From Streptomyces sp. NBC_01288 (lineage in GTDB: Bacteria > Actinomycetota > Actinomycetes > Streptomycetales > Streptomycetaceae), in the NCBI RefSeq assembly GCF_035982055.1, contig NZ_CP108427.1, positions 1,984,001 to 2,048,000 on the forward strand: a DNA stretch of 64,000 bases, given 5' to 3'. Position numbers and translations under genes: made by a program. The notes beneath the pieces are model-generated. The model made no database searches, was not told the origin of the DNA, and saw only the letters and a program-made list of their open reading frames with translations. This document shows positions 44,819 to 54,100 of the stretch, piece by piece; positions within the stretch are counted from its first letter, which is position 1, and every line of letters begins with the position of its first letter.

Positions 44819-47629
44819 GTGCGACGGGACTTCAAGGAGCCTGCCAGAACGCGCCCCGACCTGGTCATCGGCCGGGAGGAGATGTTCAACGCCGCCCGTG
44901 ACCAGCTCGCCGAGGGTGGCAGTGTGCTGCTCCACGGCCCCGCCGGAATAGGAAAGTCGACCGTCCTGCGGGCGTTGGCCGCGGAATACGGCGAGACGGC
45001 GCGCACCGTGTTGCGCTGCTCGGCCACGGAGTCCGAATCCCATCTCCCCTTCCTGGCCCTCGCCGACCTCCTTGGTCTGGTCCTGGACGAGGTGTCCGAG
45101 CGACTGCCCGCCGCCCAGCGCACCGCACTGGAATCCGCGCTCACCGGCCGCGGCGAGTCCTCCCTCCAGCGCGACGGACTCGCCCTGCGCCTGGCCGTCC
45201 TGTCCGCGCTGCGCGCCCTCGCGGCCGACGGTCCCGTGCTCGTCGTAGCGGACGATCTCCAGTGGCTGGACCCGGCCAGCGCGGAGTTGCTCGGGTTCGC
45301 CGCGCGGCGGCTCGGGGACACCCAGGTGCAGATGGTGTTCGCGGTGCGCACCGAGGGCCAGGAGTACGACCGGTATCTGAGCGCGTCGCCGCCGGACACC
45401 CTCGCGTTCCGGCTCAGTCCGCTGTCCCGGGCGCAGGTGTCGGCGCTGCTCGACCATCGCGGGTACACCGGGCTGCCGCGTTCCACGGTCCGCGAGATCC
45501 ACCGTACGAGTGGCGGAAACCCGTTGTTCGCGCTGGAGTTGGGGCGCGCGCTGGCCGAGAACCCGACCCCGCCGAGACCGGGCGAGCCGCTGCCCGTGCC
45601 CACTTCACTACGCGCGTTGGTGCTGAGCCGGCTCGACATGCTGCCCGCCGAGGCGCGCCGCACGCTGCTGGTCGCGAGCGCGGGCGCCCGGCCCACCGTC
45701 GCCCTGCTCCAGACGGCCGGCCGCGAGAACGCCGAAGCCGAGACCGCCCAGGCGGCCGAACTCGGCCTGCTGGCAACGGAGTCCGAGGCTCCCGCCGTAC
45801 GGTTCGCGCATCCGCTGATCTCGGCCGCGCTGTACGCGGAGGCTCCCGCGCAGGAGCGGCGGGCCGCGCACGCGGCGCTCTCGACCGCGGCCTCCGACCC
45901 CATCGAGCGCGCCCGGCACCTGGCCCTCGCGACCACCGGCACCAACCCGGAGGTCGCCGCCCGGCTCGCCGAGGCCGCGACCCTGGCCCGCGACCGCGGG
46001 GCCCCCTCGGTCGCCGCGTCGCTCGGACTGCTGGCCGCCCGACACACCCCCGGCGACAGCGTGCCGGGGCCCGACGAGCGCCGGTTGCAGGCATCCGAGG
46101 ACGCCATCACCGCCGGCGAGCTGGACCTCGCCCGGGACATCGCGCGCGAGGTGCTGACCCGGACCTCGGTGCCCGCCGAGCGGGTGCGGGCCTGGATCAT
46201 CGTGATCGACACCGCCGGCCACTCCATGGCGGACGTCGACGCCGTCTTCCCGCAGGCCCTCGCCGACGCGGGCGACGACCCCCGGCTGCTCGCCCTGGTC
46301 CGCTACCAACTGGCCTGGCGCGCCCTGCTCGTTGAGGGCGACTTCGCCGAGGCCCGCGCCGAGACCGCGCGCTCGGCCGAACTCGCCGCCCGCGCCGGTG
46401 ACCGGCGCACCGAACTCCTCGCACTCTCCTTCCAGGCGCAGACCGAGACCCTGATGGGCCATCCGGACGCCCCGCTCACCATCAAGCGCGCGTTGAAGGA
46501 GCCCCAGGACCCGAGGGTGGCGTGCCATCACAACGGCGCGGGCTCGGCCCGGTTCCGCTGGCTGGTGATGAGCGATCAGCTGCCCGAGGCACGCGCGACC
46601 ATCACCGCGCTGCTGCGCGAGGTGCGGCGTCGCGGGTCGGTGGAGAGTGAGGTGCACTTCCTGCGCGGCTTCGCCGAGACCGAACTGCGCTCCGGGCACT
46701 GCGGCCGCGCCCTCGACCTGGCCCGCGAGGGCCTGCGGCTGGCCCGCGACTCCGGGATCGGCCAGACGGCGTCCGCGATGCTCACCGCGCTCGCCGAGGC
46801 CTCCGGCGGTGACGTCGAGGAGGGGCTGGCGCTGGCCCGCGAGGCGGTGGAGCACGCCGAGGAGGACGGCGACCAGATGTATCTCTCCCGTGCTCTCGGG
46901 GCCCTGGGGTACGCCCAGTTGGTCGCCGGGGACGCGCACGGCACGGTCCGCTCGCTGCGCCGGGTCCGCGAGCTGGAGCAGGCCCTCGGGGTGACCGACC
47001 CGGCGCGCGGCCGCTGGCACGGCGACCTCGCCGAGGCCCTCGTCCGGATCGGCGAGACCACCGAGGCCCAGGACGTCATCGACGTGACACGTGAACGCGC
47101 GCTGCGCCTCGGCCGCGAGAGCGTCCTCGCCGTACTCGACCGCGCCGAGGCCCTCGTCCGGGCGGCCCGCGGCGAACACGACGAGGCCGTAGCCCAACTG
47201 ACGTCGGTTCAGGACCGCCTCGCCAAACTGGGCTACGGCCTGGAGGAGGCCCGCGCCGCCTTCGCGCTGGCGTCGCTGCGCACCGGACAGCCCGGACCCA
47301 CCTCGTACGACGAGGCGACCCGGCTGTTCCGCCGGTGCCGGGCGCTGCCCTGGCTGCGCCAAGTGGACGAGGCTGCCGTCACCAGGGCGCCGGAGCCGGC
47401 GCCCGTGCCCACGCCCGCGCCCACCCTCGAAGGACTCGACGGGCTGGCCTCGATGGAGCGTCAGGTCGCCGCGCTCGTCATGGAGGGCGCCACCAACCGG
47501 GAGATCGCCGCCCGGCTGTTCATCAGCGTCAAGACGGTCGAGGCGACCCTGACCCGCGTCTACCGCAAGCTGGGGATCCGCTCCCGGGTGGATATCGTCC
47601 GACTGGCGGCGGGGCGCCGTCCGAACTGA
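44819..47629 (+). CDS. Large ATP-binding LuxR-family (LAL) regulator
   Basis: GTG at 44819 gives 936 residues; GTG 44813 and TTG 44783 are alternatives. Walker A LLHGPAGIGKSTVLRAL near residue 38, Walker B PVLVVADDLQWLDP near 140, TPR-like helical repeats in the middle (residues 350-830), and a C-terminal LuxR HTH (ERQVAALVMEGATNREIAARLFISVKTVEATLTRVYRKLGI). A pathway-specific ATP-dependent activator. The secreted trypsin gene 200 bp downstream on the same strand is a possible target; an AT-richer promoter gap precedes the regulator. Confidence 0.93.
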   Translation: MRRDFKEPARTRPDLVIGREEMFNAARDQLAEGGSVLLHGPAGIGKSTVLRALAAEYGETARTVLRCSATESESHLPFLALADLLGLVLDEVSERLPAAQRTALESALTGRGESSLQRDGLALRLAVLSALRALAADGPVLVVADDLQWLDPASAELLGFAARRLGDTQVQMVFAVRTEGQEYDRYLSASPPDTLAFRLSPLSRAQVSALLDHRGYTGLPRSTVREIHRTSGGNPLFALELGRALAENPTPPRPGEPLPVPTSLRALVLSRLDMLPAEARRTLLVASAGARPTVALLQTAGRENAEAETAQAAELGLLATESEAPAVRFAHPLISAALYAEAPAQERRAAHAALSTAASDPIERARHLALATTGTNPEVAARLAEAATLARDRGAPSVAASLGLLAARHTPGDSVPGPDERRLQASEDAITAGELDLARDIAREVLTRTSVPAERVRAWIIVIDTAGHSMADVDAVFPQALADAGDDPRLLALVRYQLAWRALLVEGDFAEARAETARSAELAARAGDRRTELLALSFQAQTETLMGHPDAPLTIKRALKEPQDPRVACHHNGAGSARFRWLVMSDQLPEARATITALLREVRRRGSVESEVHFLRGFAETELRSGHCGRALDLAREGLRLARDSGIGQTASAMLTALAEASGGDVEEGLALAREAVEHAEEDGDQMYLSRALGALGYAQLVAGDAHGTVRSLRRVRELEQALGVTDPARGRWHGDLAEALVRIGETTEAQDVIDVTRERALRLGRESVLAVLDRAEALVRAARGEHDEAVAQLTSVQDRLAKLGYGLEEARAAFALASLRTGQPGPTSYDEATRLFRRCRALPWLRQVDEAAVTRAPEPAPVPTPAPTLEGLDGLASMERQVAALVMEGATNREIAARLFISVKTVEATLTRVYRKLGIRSRVDIVRLAAGRRPN

Positions 47630-47679
47630 GGACCCTACGGGTTTACTGTGCGGCGACCGAGGGTTTTCCCTGCCCAACT

Positions 47680-47689
47680 CCCCTAGGGG
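47680..47689. promoter_or_regulatory. CCCCTAGGGG palindrome upstream of trypsin gene
   Basis: A 10-bp perfect palindrome in the gap between the LAL regulator and the protease, within AACTCCCCTAGGGGGTT. C/G-rich palindromes of this kind are typical LuxR-type sites. Target of the adjacent regulator is inferred. Confidence 0.45.
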
Positions 47690-47830
47690 GTTCCCTCATT
47701 GGGAGCAGGGTGTTCCGGGTTCTAGCTTATGGGTGTGCCGCTCGCCCGGGCATACGGGGGTCGGTCCCGCGACCCCCGTTGCACCCCCCACACCCGCGCG
47801 ACCCCCACCGGCAACCCAATGAGGAGACTC

Positions 47831-48622
47831 ATGTTCGGGCTCAACCGCGCCAAGAGAACCACCGCAGTCGTCGCAGCAGCCGCCGCTGCCGCAGCGACCG
47901 CACTGCTCAGCGCCCCCACCGCTGTGGCAGCCCCCCAGCCCATCGTCGGCGGTTCCACGACCACGACGACGTCGTACCCGTTCGTCATGCAGATCACGGA
48001 CGCCTCGCAGAACCAGTTCTGCGGCGGCACGCTCGTCTCCGCCACCAAGGTGGTCACCGCCGCCCACTGCATGGTCGGCGAGACCACCAGCAGCGTGCGC
48101 GTGGTCGGCGGCCGTACGTACCTCAACGGTACGAACGGCACCGTCAGCAAGGTCAGCAAGATCTGGATCAACCCCAGCTACACGGACGCCACCAACGGCG
48201 ACGACGTGGCCGTGCTGACCCTGTCGACGTCGATGCCGTACACCACGGCCTCGTACGTCTCCTCCTCCCAGACCAGCGTGTACGCGGCCGGCACCACCGC
48301 CCGCATCCTCGGCTGGGGCACCACCTCGGAGAGCGGCAGCTCCTCCAACCAGCTGCGGACCGCGACCGTCCCGATCGTGTCCGACTCCAGCTGCAAGAGC
48401 TCCTACGGTTCGGACTTCATCGCGTCCGACATGGTTTGCGCCGGATACACATCCGGCGGCGTAGACACCTGCCAGGGCGACAGCGGCGGTCCCCTGCTCA
48501 TCGGGGGCGTCCTGGCAGGGATCACTTCTTGGGGCGAGGGCTGTGCCGAGGCGGGTTACCCGGGTGTCTACTCCCGGCTGACCACGTTCTCCAGCCTGGT
48601 GACCACACAGGTCAACTCGTAA
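47831..48622 (+). CDS. Secreted trypsin-like serine protease
   Basis: ATG at 47831 after GAGGAG gives 263 residues; an in-frame ATG at 47819 is less likely. A signal peptide (KRTTAVVAAAAAAAATALL) is followed by IVGG at residue 38, the mature chymotrypsin-fold N-terminus after a very short propeptide. The catalytic triad is His79 (TAAHC), Asp125 (NGDDVAVL) and Ser218 (CQGDSGGP). Asp212 lies in the S1 pocket, giving trypsin-like Lys/Arg specificity. Six cysteines fit disulfides. A strong terminator follows. Confidence 0.94.
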   Translation: MFGLNRAKRTTAVVAAAAAAAATALLSAPTAVAAPQPIVGGSTTTTTSYPFVMQITDASQNQFCGGTLVSATKVVTAAHCMVGETTSSVRVVGGRTYLNGTNGTVSKVSKIWINPSYTDATNGDDVAVLTLSTSMPYTTASYVSSSQTSVYAAGTTARILGWGTTSESGSSSNQLRTATVPIVSDSSCKSSYGSDFIASDMVCAGYTSGGVDTCQGDSGGPLLIGGVLAGITSWGEGCAEAGYPGVYSRLTTFSSLVTTQVNS

Positions 48623-48660
48623 CCCGGAAGAACTCCTGAGCACTCCTCAGGGAAAAACCA

Positions 48661-48701
48661 GGGTGCGTTGCGGGCTTCCACGAGCAGCCCGCAACGCACC
48701 C
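48661..48701. terminator. Strong terminator hairpin
   Basis: GGGTGCGTTGCGGGCT (48661-48676) pairs perfectly with AGCCCGCAACGCACCC (48686-48701), a 16-bp stem. It closes the protease gene. Confidence 0.9.
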
Positions 48702-48784
48702 TATCCATGTGTACTGGGCAGTCCTCGACCCTAGAGCGGACCCCTTCCCGCCTGTTTCAATGAGCGCCGGATAGGAGTGATCGC

Positions 48785-49432
48785 ATGGTGTCCACGGACC
48801 GTTTCCTCGCCTTCGCCGCGATGTCGTTGCTGGTGATCGTGATCCCGGGCCCGAGTGTCCTGTTCGTCATCGGCCGCGCACTCGCCCACGGCCGCCGCAC
48901 AGCGGTGGCGACGGCGCTCGGCAACGTCTTCGGCTCGTACCTGCTGGTGACGGCGGTGGCGTTCGGCATCGGCGCACTGGTCGAACGCTCGGTCACGATC
49001 TACCTGACGGTGAAGCTGGCGGGCGCGGCCTACCTCGTGTACCTCGGGGTCCAGGCGTTCCGCCACCGCAAGGACCTCAAGGCATCCGCGATGCGAACCG
49101 CTCCTGGGCAGGAGCCCCGAGGCGACCTCCGCACGGTCCTCGACGGCGCCCTGGTCGGCGTCACCAACCCCAAGGGCGTGGTGTTCTTCGCCGCCGTACT
49201 CCCCCAGTTCGTCAACCACTCCGCGGGCCACGTCCCGCTCCAGATGCTCCTGCTCGGCCTCATCCCGATCTCGATCGGCCTGGTCACGGACACCCTCTGG
49301 GGCCTCACCGCCTCGGCGGCCCGCACGTGGTTCGCCGGCTCCGACCGCCGCCTGTCCCTGATCGGCGGCGCGGGCGGCTGCACGATGATCGGCCTGGGCG
49401 TGACGGTCGCGGTGACGGGCCGCGCGGACTGA
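48785..49432 (+). CDS. LysE/RhtB-family amino-acid exporter
   Basis: 215 residues with about six membrane segments. VIVIPGPSVLFVIGRALAHGRRTAVATALGN near residue 17 is the LysE/RhtB signature with the PGP motif, and VGVTNPKGVVFFAAVLPQFV the second one. An inner-membrane exporter of amino acids or derivatives. It stands alone between a terminator and a convergent gene. Confidence 0.92.
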   Translation: MVSTDRFLAFAAMSLLVIVIPGPSVLFVIGRALAHGRRTAVATALGNVFGSYLLVTAVAFGIGALVERSVTIYLTVKLAGAAYLVYLGVQAFRHRKDLKASAMRTAPGQEPRGDLRTVLDGALVGVTNPKGVVFFAAVLPQFVNHSAGHVPLQMLLLGLIPISIGLVTDTLWGLTASAARTWFAGSDRRLSLIGGAGGCTMIGLGVTVAVTGRAD

Positions 49433-49462
49433 CACCGTCCGCGGGTCGCGGGTTCTCTGGCT

Positions 49463-50563
49463 CTACCTCTGTACGACCGTCCCGAACCGGATGTCGTACG
49501 ACGTCCCCTTGTGCATGGTGTCGAGCATCCGCGTACCCTCGGCGACCACCTCATCCCGCTGAACCTTGCTCAGCTTGCCGAAGGGCTCGACGACGAGGTG
49601 GCCGTTCCCCTCGTCGACTTTCCAGACCCCGGCGAGGAACCCGTCGACGAGGAACGTGCGGTGAGCGACGTTGCCCCACCAGGCACGGCCCCAGTACTCG
49701 GGCGGTACGACCCGAGTGCGGTCGGCGTGGGAGAGGAGCAGGTTGTCGAACTCCGGCAGGAAACGTGGCGGGGCCGGGGTGTCCGCGTCGGGCCGGGGCG
49801 CGTCCGGGAGGTCGAAGAGCTCGACGCCGTTCGGATCGTAGAAGGTGACGAGCTGCGGACGCAGCCGCTCGAAGGCCTCACGCAGCCGGGTCAGACCCGC
49901 CCAGATCTGCATGTCCTTGACGGAGGCCGGCCCGAAGGCGGCGAGATAGCGCAGGACGGTCGCGTCCGGGGCGGGCGCGGGTTCGGCGGGCCGCCCGAGC
50001 CAGTGCTCGGCGGTGGTGAGCGCGACTTGTCCGCTACGGCCCCACAGCCCGCGCGGGGTGACCTGGACGAGCGGGAGCTTGCAGCGGGCGGCGATCCCGA
50101 GGGCCTGCGGGTCGGCGTCGGGCCACTCGACGAGAAGCGCCTCGCGCAACTCCTTCATGGTGCGCGGCTCGACCTCGACGAGTTCACGGGCGAGTACCGC
50201 GAGCCGGTCCAGGTCGACGCCGACGAGCCCCTTGCGGAAATTGCCGAGCTCACGATCGCGGGCGGCCTGCACGAGCGGGCGGAGGGTGAGGCAGTCGGCG
50301 GCGGTGTGGGTGTGGATGGTGGAGCGCATGCTGACGATCCGGACGACCTCGCGCTCGGCCATCAGCCCGGACAGTTCCTCGGGCGCGAATCCGTCGAGGC
50401 GGGCGGCGAGGGCGTAGTACGGCGGCTTGACGTTCTGGGCCTGGAGGCCGAGGAGATGCTCGACGGCGGCGTGAGCGGAGAGGGGTGAGCGGCGGAGGAG
50501 GAGTTGCCGGGCGAGGGTGGCGCGGTTGAGGGAGCGGGGGTCGAGTACGGGGGCCTTCGTCAT
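49463..50563 (-). CDS. Winged-helix DNA-binding domain protein (AlkX/YcaQ-like group)
   Basis: ATG at 50563 with AAGG upstream gives 366 residues. LNRATLARQLLLRRSPLSAHAAVEHLLGLQAQNVKPPYYALAARL, MAEREVVRIVSMRSTIH and FGPASVKDMQIWAGLTRLREAFERL are typical of the winged-helix DNA-binding (HTH_42) family, which includes DNA crosslink-repair glycosylases. An in-frame upstream GTG would add repeats of TKA encoded by a 9-bp tandem repeat; that part is uncertain. Function here is unproven. Confidence 0.85.
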   Translation of the reverse strand: MTKAPVLDPRSLNRATLARQLLLRRSPLSAHAAVEHLLGLQAQNVKPPYYALAARLDGFAPEELSGLMAEREVVRIVSMRSTIHTHTAADCLTLRPLVQAARDRELGNFRKGLVGVDLDRLAVLARELVEVEPRTMKELREALLVEWPDADPQALGIAARCKLPLVQVTPRGLWGRSGQVALTTAEHWLGRPAEPAPAPDATVLRYLAAFGPASVKDMQIWAGLTRLREAFERLRPQLVTFYDPNGVELFDLPDAPRPDADTPAPPRFLPEFDNLLLSHADRTRVVPPEYWGRAWWGNVAHRTFLVDGFLAGVWKVDEGNGHLVVEPFGKLSKVQRDEVVAEGTRMLDTMHKGTSYDIRFGTVVQR

Positions 50564-50801
50564 GGTCGCCGCCTTCGTCACCTTGGTTGCCTTGGTTGCC
50601 TTGGTCGTCACGCTCCGCACGCTAACGGTGATTGCGGACACCTTCTGTCCGCAACTCTCACCGAACCCTGGACCCCAGACCCCGGACCCCAGACCTCCGA
50701 TCCCGATCCCGATCCACACCCAGGCCGTTTACCCTTTGCCCCGTATATCCTGCTCGTGCTCCGTGATCACGCAGACGTAGGCCCGATCGAGAGGCACCGC
50801 G

Positions 50802-51983
50802 ATGCCCCAGCGACGCGCCCGCCCCACGTCGAACAACGGCAGAAACGGCAGGCCGCCCGCCAGGACGTCCGGCTGGCGCCGCACACCGACCCCGCCCCCG
50901 GCGCCCGCACCCGAGCCCCCGGTGTCCACCTCCGACGCGACCCCCTCGGAACCGTCCGACGCGGGCAGCGTCGTCCAGGCAGCCCTGTACCGGGACGGCG
51001 TACGCGTCTCGGCACCGGACACCCTCGCCGACACGTTCCGCGAGCTGCGCGAACAGCCGTCCGGCATGGCCTGGATCGGCTTGGCCCGCCCCACCGAAGA
51101 TGAACTCCTGTCCCTGGCAGCGGAGTTCGACCTCCACCCGCTGGCGGTCGAGGACGCGATGGAAGCCCACCAGCGCCCGAAACTGGAGCGCTACGGCGAG
51201 ACGCTGTTCGTGGTCCTGAGCGCGGCCCGCTACCTGGACACCACGGAGGAGGTCGACTTCGGCGAGCTGCACGTCTTCGTCGGCCCGGACTTCGTGATCA
51301 CGGTCCGGCACGGCGCGGCCCCCGATCTGTCGGCGGTCCGCCAACGCATGGAGGAATCCCCGGAGTTGCTGAAACTCGGCCCCGAGGCGGTGCTGTACGC
51401 CATCCTCGACGCGGTCGTCGACGGCTACGCGCCCGTCGTCGCCGGCGTCCAGATCGACATCGACGAGATCGAGACGGAGGTCTTCCGCGGCGACCCGGAG
51501 GTCTCCCGCCGCATCTACGAACTCTCCCGCGAAATGGTCGAGTTCCAGCGCGCCACCCGCCCCCTGGTCGGCATGCTGCACAGCCTGATGGCAGGCTTCG
51601 CGAAGTACGGCACCGACGAGGAACTCCAGCGCTACCTCCGCGACGTGGCCGACCACGTCACCCACACCAGCGAACGCGTCGACGCCTTCCGCCAGGCCCT
51701 CACGGACATGCTCACGGTGAACGCGACCCTCGTCACCCAGCAACAGAACGCGGAGATGCGGGCGTTGGCGGAGGCGGGGTTCGAGCAGAACGAGGAGATC
51801 AAGAAGATTTCTTCTTGGGCGGCGATTCTGTTCGCGCCGACGTTGGTGGGGACGATCTACGGGATGAACTTCGATCGGATGCCGGAGTTGCACTGGGTAC
51901 TTGGATACCCCTTCGCAATCCTACTGATGGCGGTGGTGTGCACCAGTTTGTACGTCATCTTCAAGCGGAAAGACTGGCTCTGA
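50802..51983 (+). CDS. corA: CorA-family magnesium transporter
   Basis: 393 residues. An N-terminal disordered Pro/Arg-rich leader, a cytoplasmic funnel (FDLHPLAVEDAMEAHQRPKLERYGETLFVVL near residue 110), long helices, and two C-terminal membrane helices with the YGMNF selectivity motif near residue 351. It ends FKRKDWL, rich in basic residues, as is usual for CorA. The last 30 codons use rare triplets (GTA, CTT, GGA, GCA, CTA, AAA), unlike the rest. This end abuts the integrated element, so it may be the attL-restored tail. Confidence 0.93.
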   Translation: MPQRRARPTSNNGRNGRPPARTSGWRRTPTPPPAPAPEPPVSTSDATPSEPSDAGSVVQAALYRDGVRVSAPDTLADTFRELREQPSGMAWIGLARPTEDELLSLAAEFDLHPLAVEDAMEAHQRPKLERYGETLFVVLSAARYLDTTEEVDFGELHVFVGPDFVITVRHGAAPDLSAVRQRMEESPELLKLGPEAVLYAILDAVVDGYAPVVAGVQIDIDEIETEVFRGDPEVSRRIYELSREMVEFQRATRPLVGMLHSLMAGFAKYGTDEELQRYLRDVADHVTHTSERVDAFRQALTDMLTVNATLVTQQQNAEMRALAEAGFEQNEEIKKISSWAAILFAPTLVGTIYGMNFDRMPELHWVLGYPFAILLMAVVCTSLYVIFKRKDWL

Positions 51984-52057
51984 GTAATCGCCTCTGGAGG
52001 CACTCCCGGGAGTGGGCACGGCCCGGATCGCAGGCTCCGGCGACTCTTTCCAGGCCG

Positions 52058-52079
52058 CTGGGGAGAATCTGGGGAGAAT
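52058..52079. repeat. Perfect tandem 11-bp repeat CTGGGGAGAAT
   Basis: Two adjacent exact copies (52058-52068 and 52069-52079) in the gap between corA and the integrase. Direct repeats here are candidates for integrase arm sites or the attL core. Confidence 0.5.
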
Positions 52080-52206
52080 GAGCCGCGCTCCGATGCGGGC
52101 GGTGTCCTGCGATCGCGGGCGTTGACCTGCGGAAGCCTCGCCGTTGAAGCGCAGGCTGGGAGCAAGGATCAGCACGGAGAGTAGCGAACTTCCCTCGCGG
52201 AACGCC

Positions 52207-52247
52207 GAAACGGGAGGGCACAGCCGATCGCTGTGCCCACCCGTTTC
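52207..52247 (-). terminator. Terminator of the integrase gene
   Basis: GAAACGGG-A-GGGCACAGC (52207-52224) pairs with GCTGTGCCC-A-CCCGTTTC (52230-52247), 17 pairs with one A-A mismatch. It lies 23 bp beyond the integrase stop. Confidence 0.8.
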
Positions 52248-52269
52248 GTGGGTCGTGTTGAGCGGATGT

Positions 52270-53496
52270 CTACGCGACCAGTGCAGGCTGGCTGAGCAGG
52301 GCGTCGATGGCGCCGCGCCCCTTGCCGCCGGCCTCCGGCATGAAGTGGGCGTAGTAGTCCAAGGTGATGGTCGGGCTCGAATGGCCGAGCCAGCGGGCCA
52401 GGGTGACGACGGACTCGCCCGCTTCGAGGATGACCGAAGCGTACGTGTGCCGGAGCACGTGGAAGCCGTCCTTGCGAGACGCCTTCCACCGCTCGCCCTT
52501 CTGCCGCATGGGGATGACGCCGGCGGCTGCCAAGGCCGGCTTCCACACCTCGACGTTGAAGATGTTCGCGCGAAGGGCGTTGCCGTACGTCGTGGTGATG
52601 ACGAGCGGGAACTTCTTCGTCTCCCGGTCGGACTCCGGACCGCCCCATGGCAGCTCCACCTCGACCGCTGGGTACTCCATGAAGTACTGGGCCAGGGCAG
52701 CCGCGACCGACGGAGGCATGTCGACGACGCGGGTCTTGCCGCCCTTCGGCAAGGTGAAGTACAGCCGCCCGCCGAGGAGTTGGACCTGTCGGCGGATACG
52801 CACGACTCCACGGGCGAAGTCGACATCCTCCGGCGACAACCCGAAGACCTCGCCCTGCCGCAGCCCGCAGCCCAGCGCGAGCACGACTGCGACACGGTAG
52901 CGCGCGCTGATCGCGTCTCGTACGCGCTGCGCGGTCTCCAAGGGCCAGGCTTCCCTCTGATCCTCCGGCGGCTTGGGCCACCGCACGGACTTGGCCCGCA
53001 TCGGGTTGCGCACCAGGCGCTTGTCGTCGATGGCGGTCTCGAAGATGTTCGAGAGCGAGCCGAGGATCTGCCGGGCGTATCGCGGTGAGAGTTCGCTTTC
53101 CAGCGTGGCGATGTACTCGCGCAGTACCGCCGGACTGATGTCCCGCAGGGCGACGGTGCCCAGTTGAGGCCGGATGTGGAGGCGGACGCGTTCGTCGATG
53201 CGTTTGACCGTGCCGGGCGCTCCACGAACTCCTGTCTGCCAAAAGCGTGTTACGTAGTCGTCCAGAGTGATCGAGCCGTCGCGGGGATCGACGAACTCAC
53301 CGCGTTCACTGTCGGTGCCGGCCCTGCGCAACCACGCCTTGGCGTCTTCGAGCACGTCGAACGACTTGTCCCGGACGCCAGGGATACCGGCGACGCGGTA
53401 CCGGGAGCCCTTGCCGTAGCGGGTGGTGCGTTCCCGCTTGCCGGTGTCGGGGTCCTTCTTCTTCTTGATCCAACGGTCTTCTATGTAGCCGGCCAA
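52270..53496 (-). CDS. int: Tyrosine recombinase (integrase)
   Basis: TTG start at 53496 after GAGGGAAG gives 408 residues. An arm-binding/AP2-like N-terminus, a core-binding domain (residues 75-165) and a catalytic domain with Arg213 (GCGLRQGEVFGL), His346 and Arg349 (HVLRHTYAS), His372 (GHSSP) and Tyr382 (TLDYYAH). It cuts and joins att sites for chromosomal insertion. It is transcribed toward corA. The excisionase-like gene lies immediately upstream. Confidence 0.95.
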   Translation of the reverse strand: MAGYIEDRWIKKKKDPDTGKRERTTRYGKGSRYRVAGIPGVRDKSFDVLEDAKAWLRRAGTDSERGEFVDPRDGSITLDDYVTRFWQTGVRGAPGTVKRIDERVRLHIRPQLGTVALRDISPAVLREYIATLESELSPRYARQILGSLSNIFETAIDDKRLVRNPMRAKSVRWPKPPEDQREAWPLETAQRVRDAISARYRVAVVLALGCGLRQGEVFGLSPEDVDFARGVVRIRRQVQLLGGRLYFTLPKGGKTRVVDMPPSVAAALAQYFMEYPAVEVELPWGGPESDRETKKFPLVITTTYGNALRANIFNVEVWKPALAAAGVIPMRQKGERWKASRKDGFHVLRHTYASVILEAGESVVTLARWLGHSSPTITLDYYAHFMPEAGGKGRGAIDALLSQPALVA

Positions 53497-53543
53497 ATAC
53501 TTCCCTCGATGGCAGGTTGCGTGCGGTAGAAGTCAGCCCGGGG

Positions 53544-53867
53544 TCAGGCGCCCGTGGCGTAGTCCGAGCGTTTCTGCGGTGCGGCATCCAATGGGCTCAG
53601 GGTCGTATTGGAACGCGAGTCGGCCTGCTCCTGTTCGCGGATCCAGGCGTCGAGCGCTTCTATCCGGTACATGACGCGACCACGCGACCCCATCCGGAAA
53701 CTGGGCGGGCCGTTTCGGCGATGCCGCCAGACGTAGAGGGTGTGCGGGGACAGACCGAGGTATTCGGCGGCGTCTTTCACGCTCAGGAATGCCTGGCGCG
53801 TTGTGGGGGTGGCATCCGGAACTTGGATAGAACTCGGCTTCGGAGCAGAAGGCGGACGTGCAGGCAT
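53544..53867 (-). CDS. Excisionase-like helix-turn-helix protein
   Basis: 107 residues. LSVKDAAEYLGLSPHTLYVWRHRRNGPPSFRMGSRGRVMYRIEALDAWIREQE is the MerR-like HTH_17 domain of excisionases and recombination directionality factors. Ends 47 bp before the integrase start on the same strand, the usual xis-int arrangement. A Pro-rich N-terminus is probably disordered. Confidence 0.9.
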   Translation of the reverse strand: MPARPPSAPKPSSIQVPDATPTTRQAFLSVKDAAEYLGLSPHTLYVWRHRRNGPPSFRMGSRGRVMYRIEALDAWIREQEQADSRSNTTLSPLDAAPQKRSDYATGA

Positions 53868-53981
53868 GGTTGGCCTCCGTGGGTGTGGCGCGGGGGTGGG
53901 TGTGGTCTGCCAGGCGGCGCGACATTGGAAAGGGGCGCTCTCTGCCGAGCGCGGTTGGCGAACACCATCAATGGTGCGGAG

Positions 53982-54020
53982 GATCCCCGGTTTCGGTAAC
54001 CGGGGATCTCGTGCTATACG
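53982..54020 (+). promoter_or_regulatory. Element operator 1 and promoter
   Basis: A perfect inverted repeat GATCCCCGGTT-N5-AACCGGGGATC (53982-54008). The same stretch reads as a promoter: TTCGGT (53992-53997), 17 bp, TATACG (54015-54020). It lies upstream of the excisionase gene on the opposite strand. Probably a repressor site. Confidence 0.6.
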
Positions 54021-54100
54021 CCCCAGCGAGTACGAGCCGTACGGCCCGGGGCAAGCACTCGCCGACGGACCCGGACTGTGAATCCAGCTCCGGGGTCAGG

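Noticed and set aside
44689-46227. Long reading frame opposite the LAL regulator
   Set aside because: It is Ser/Arg/Ala-rich, has no family motifs and mirrors the high-GC codon bias of the real gene on the other strand. The same holds for long antisense frames over aceB, the aminotransferase, MFS, catalase and gcl genes.
51984-52269. tRNA gene as integration target
   Set aside because: No cloverleaf, T-loop GTTCRA sequence or CCA-like end was found between corA and the integrase.
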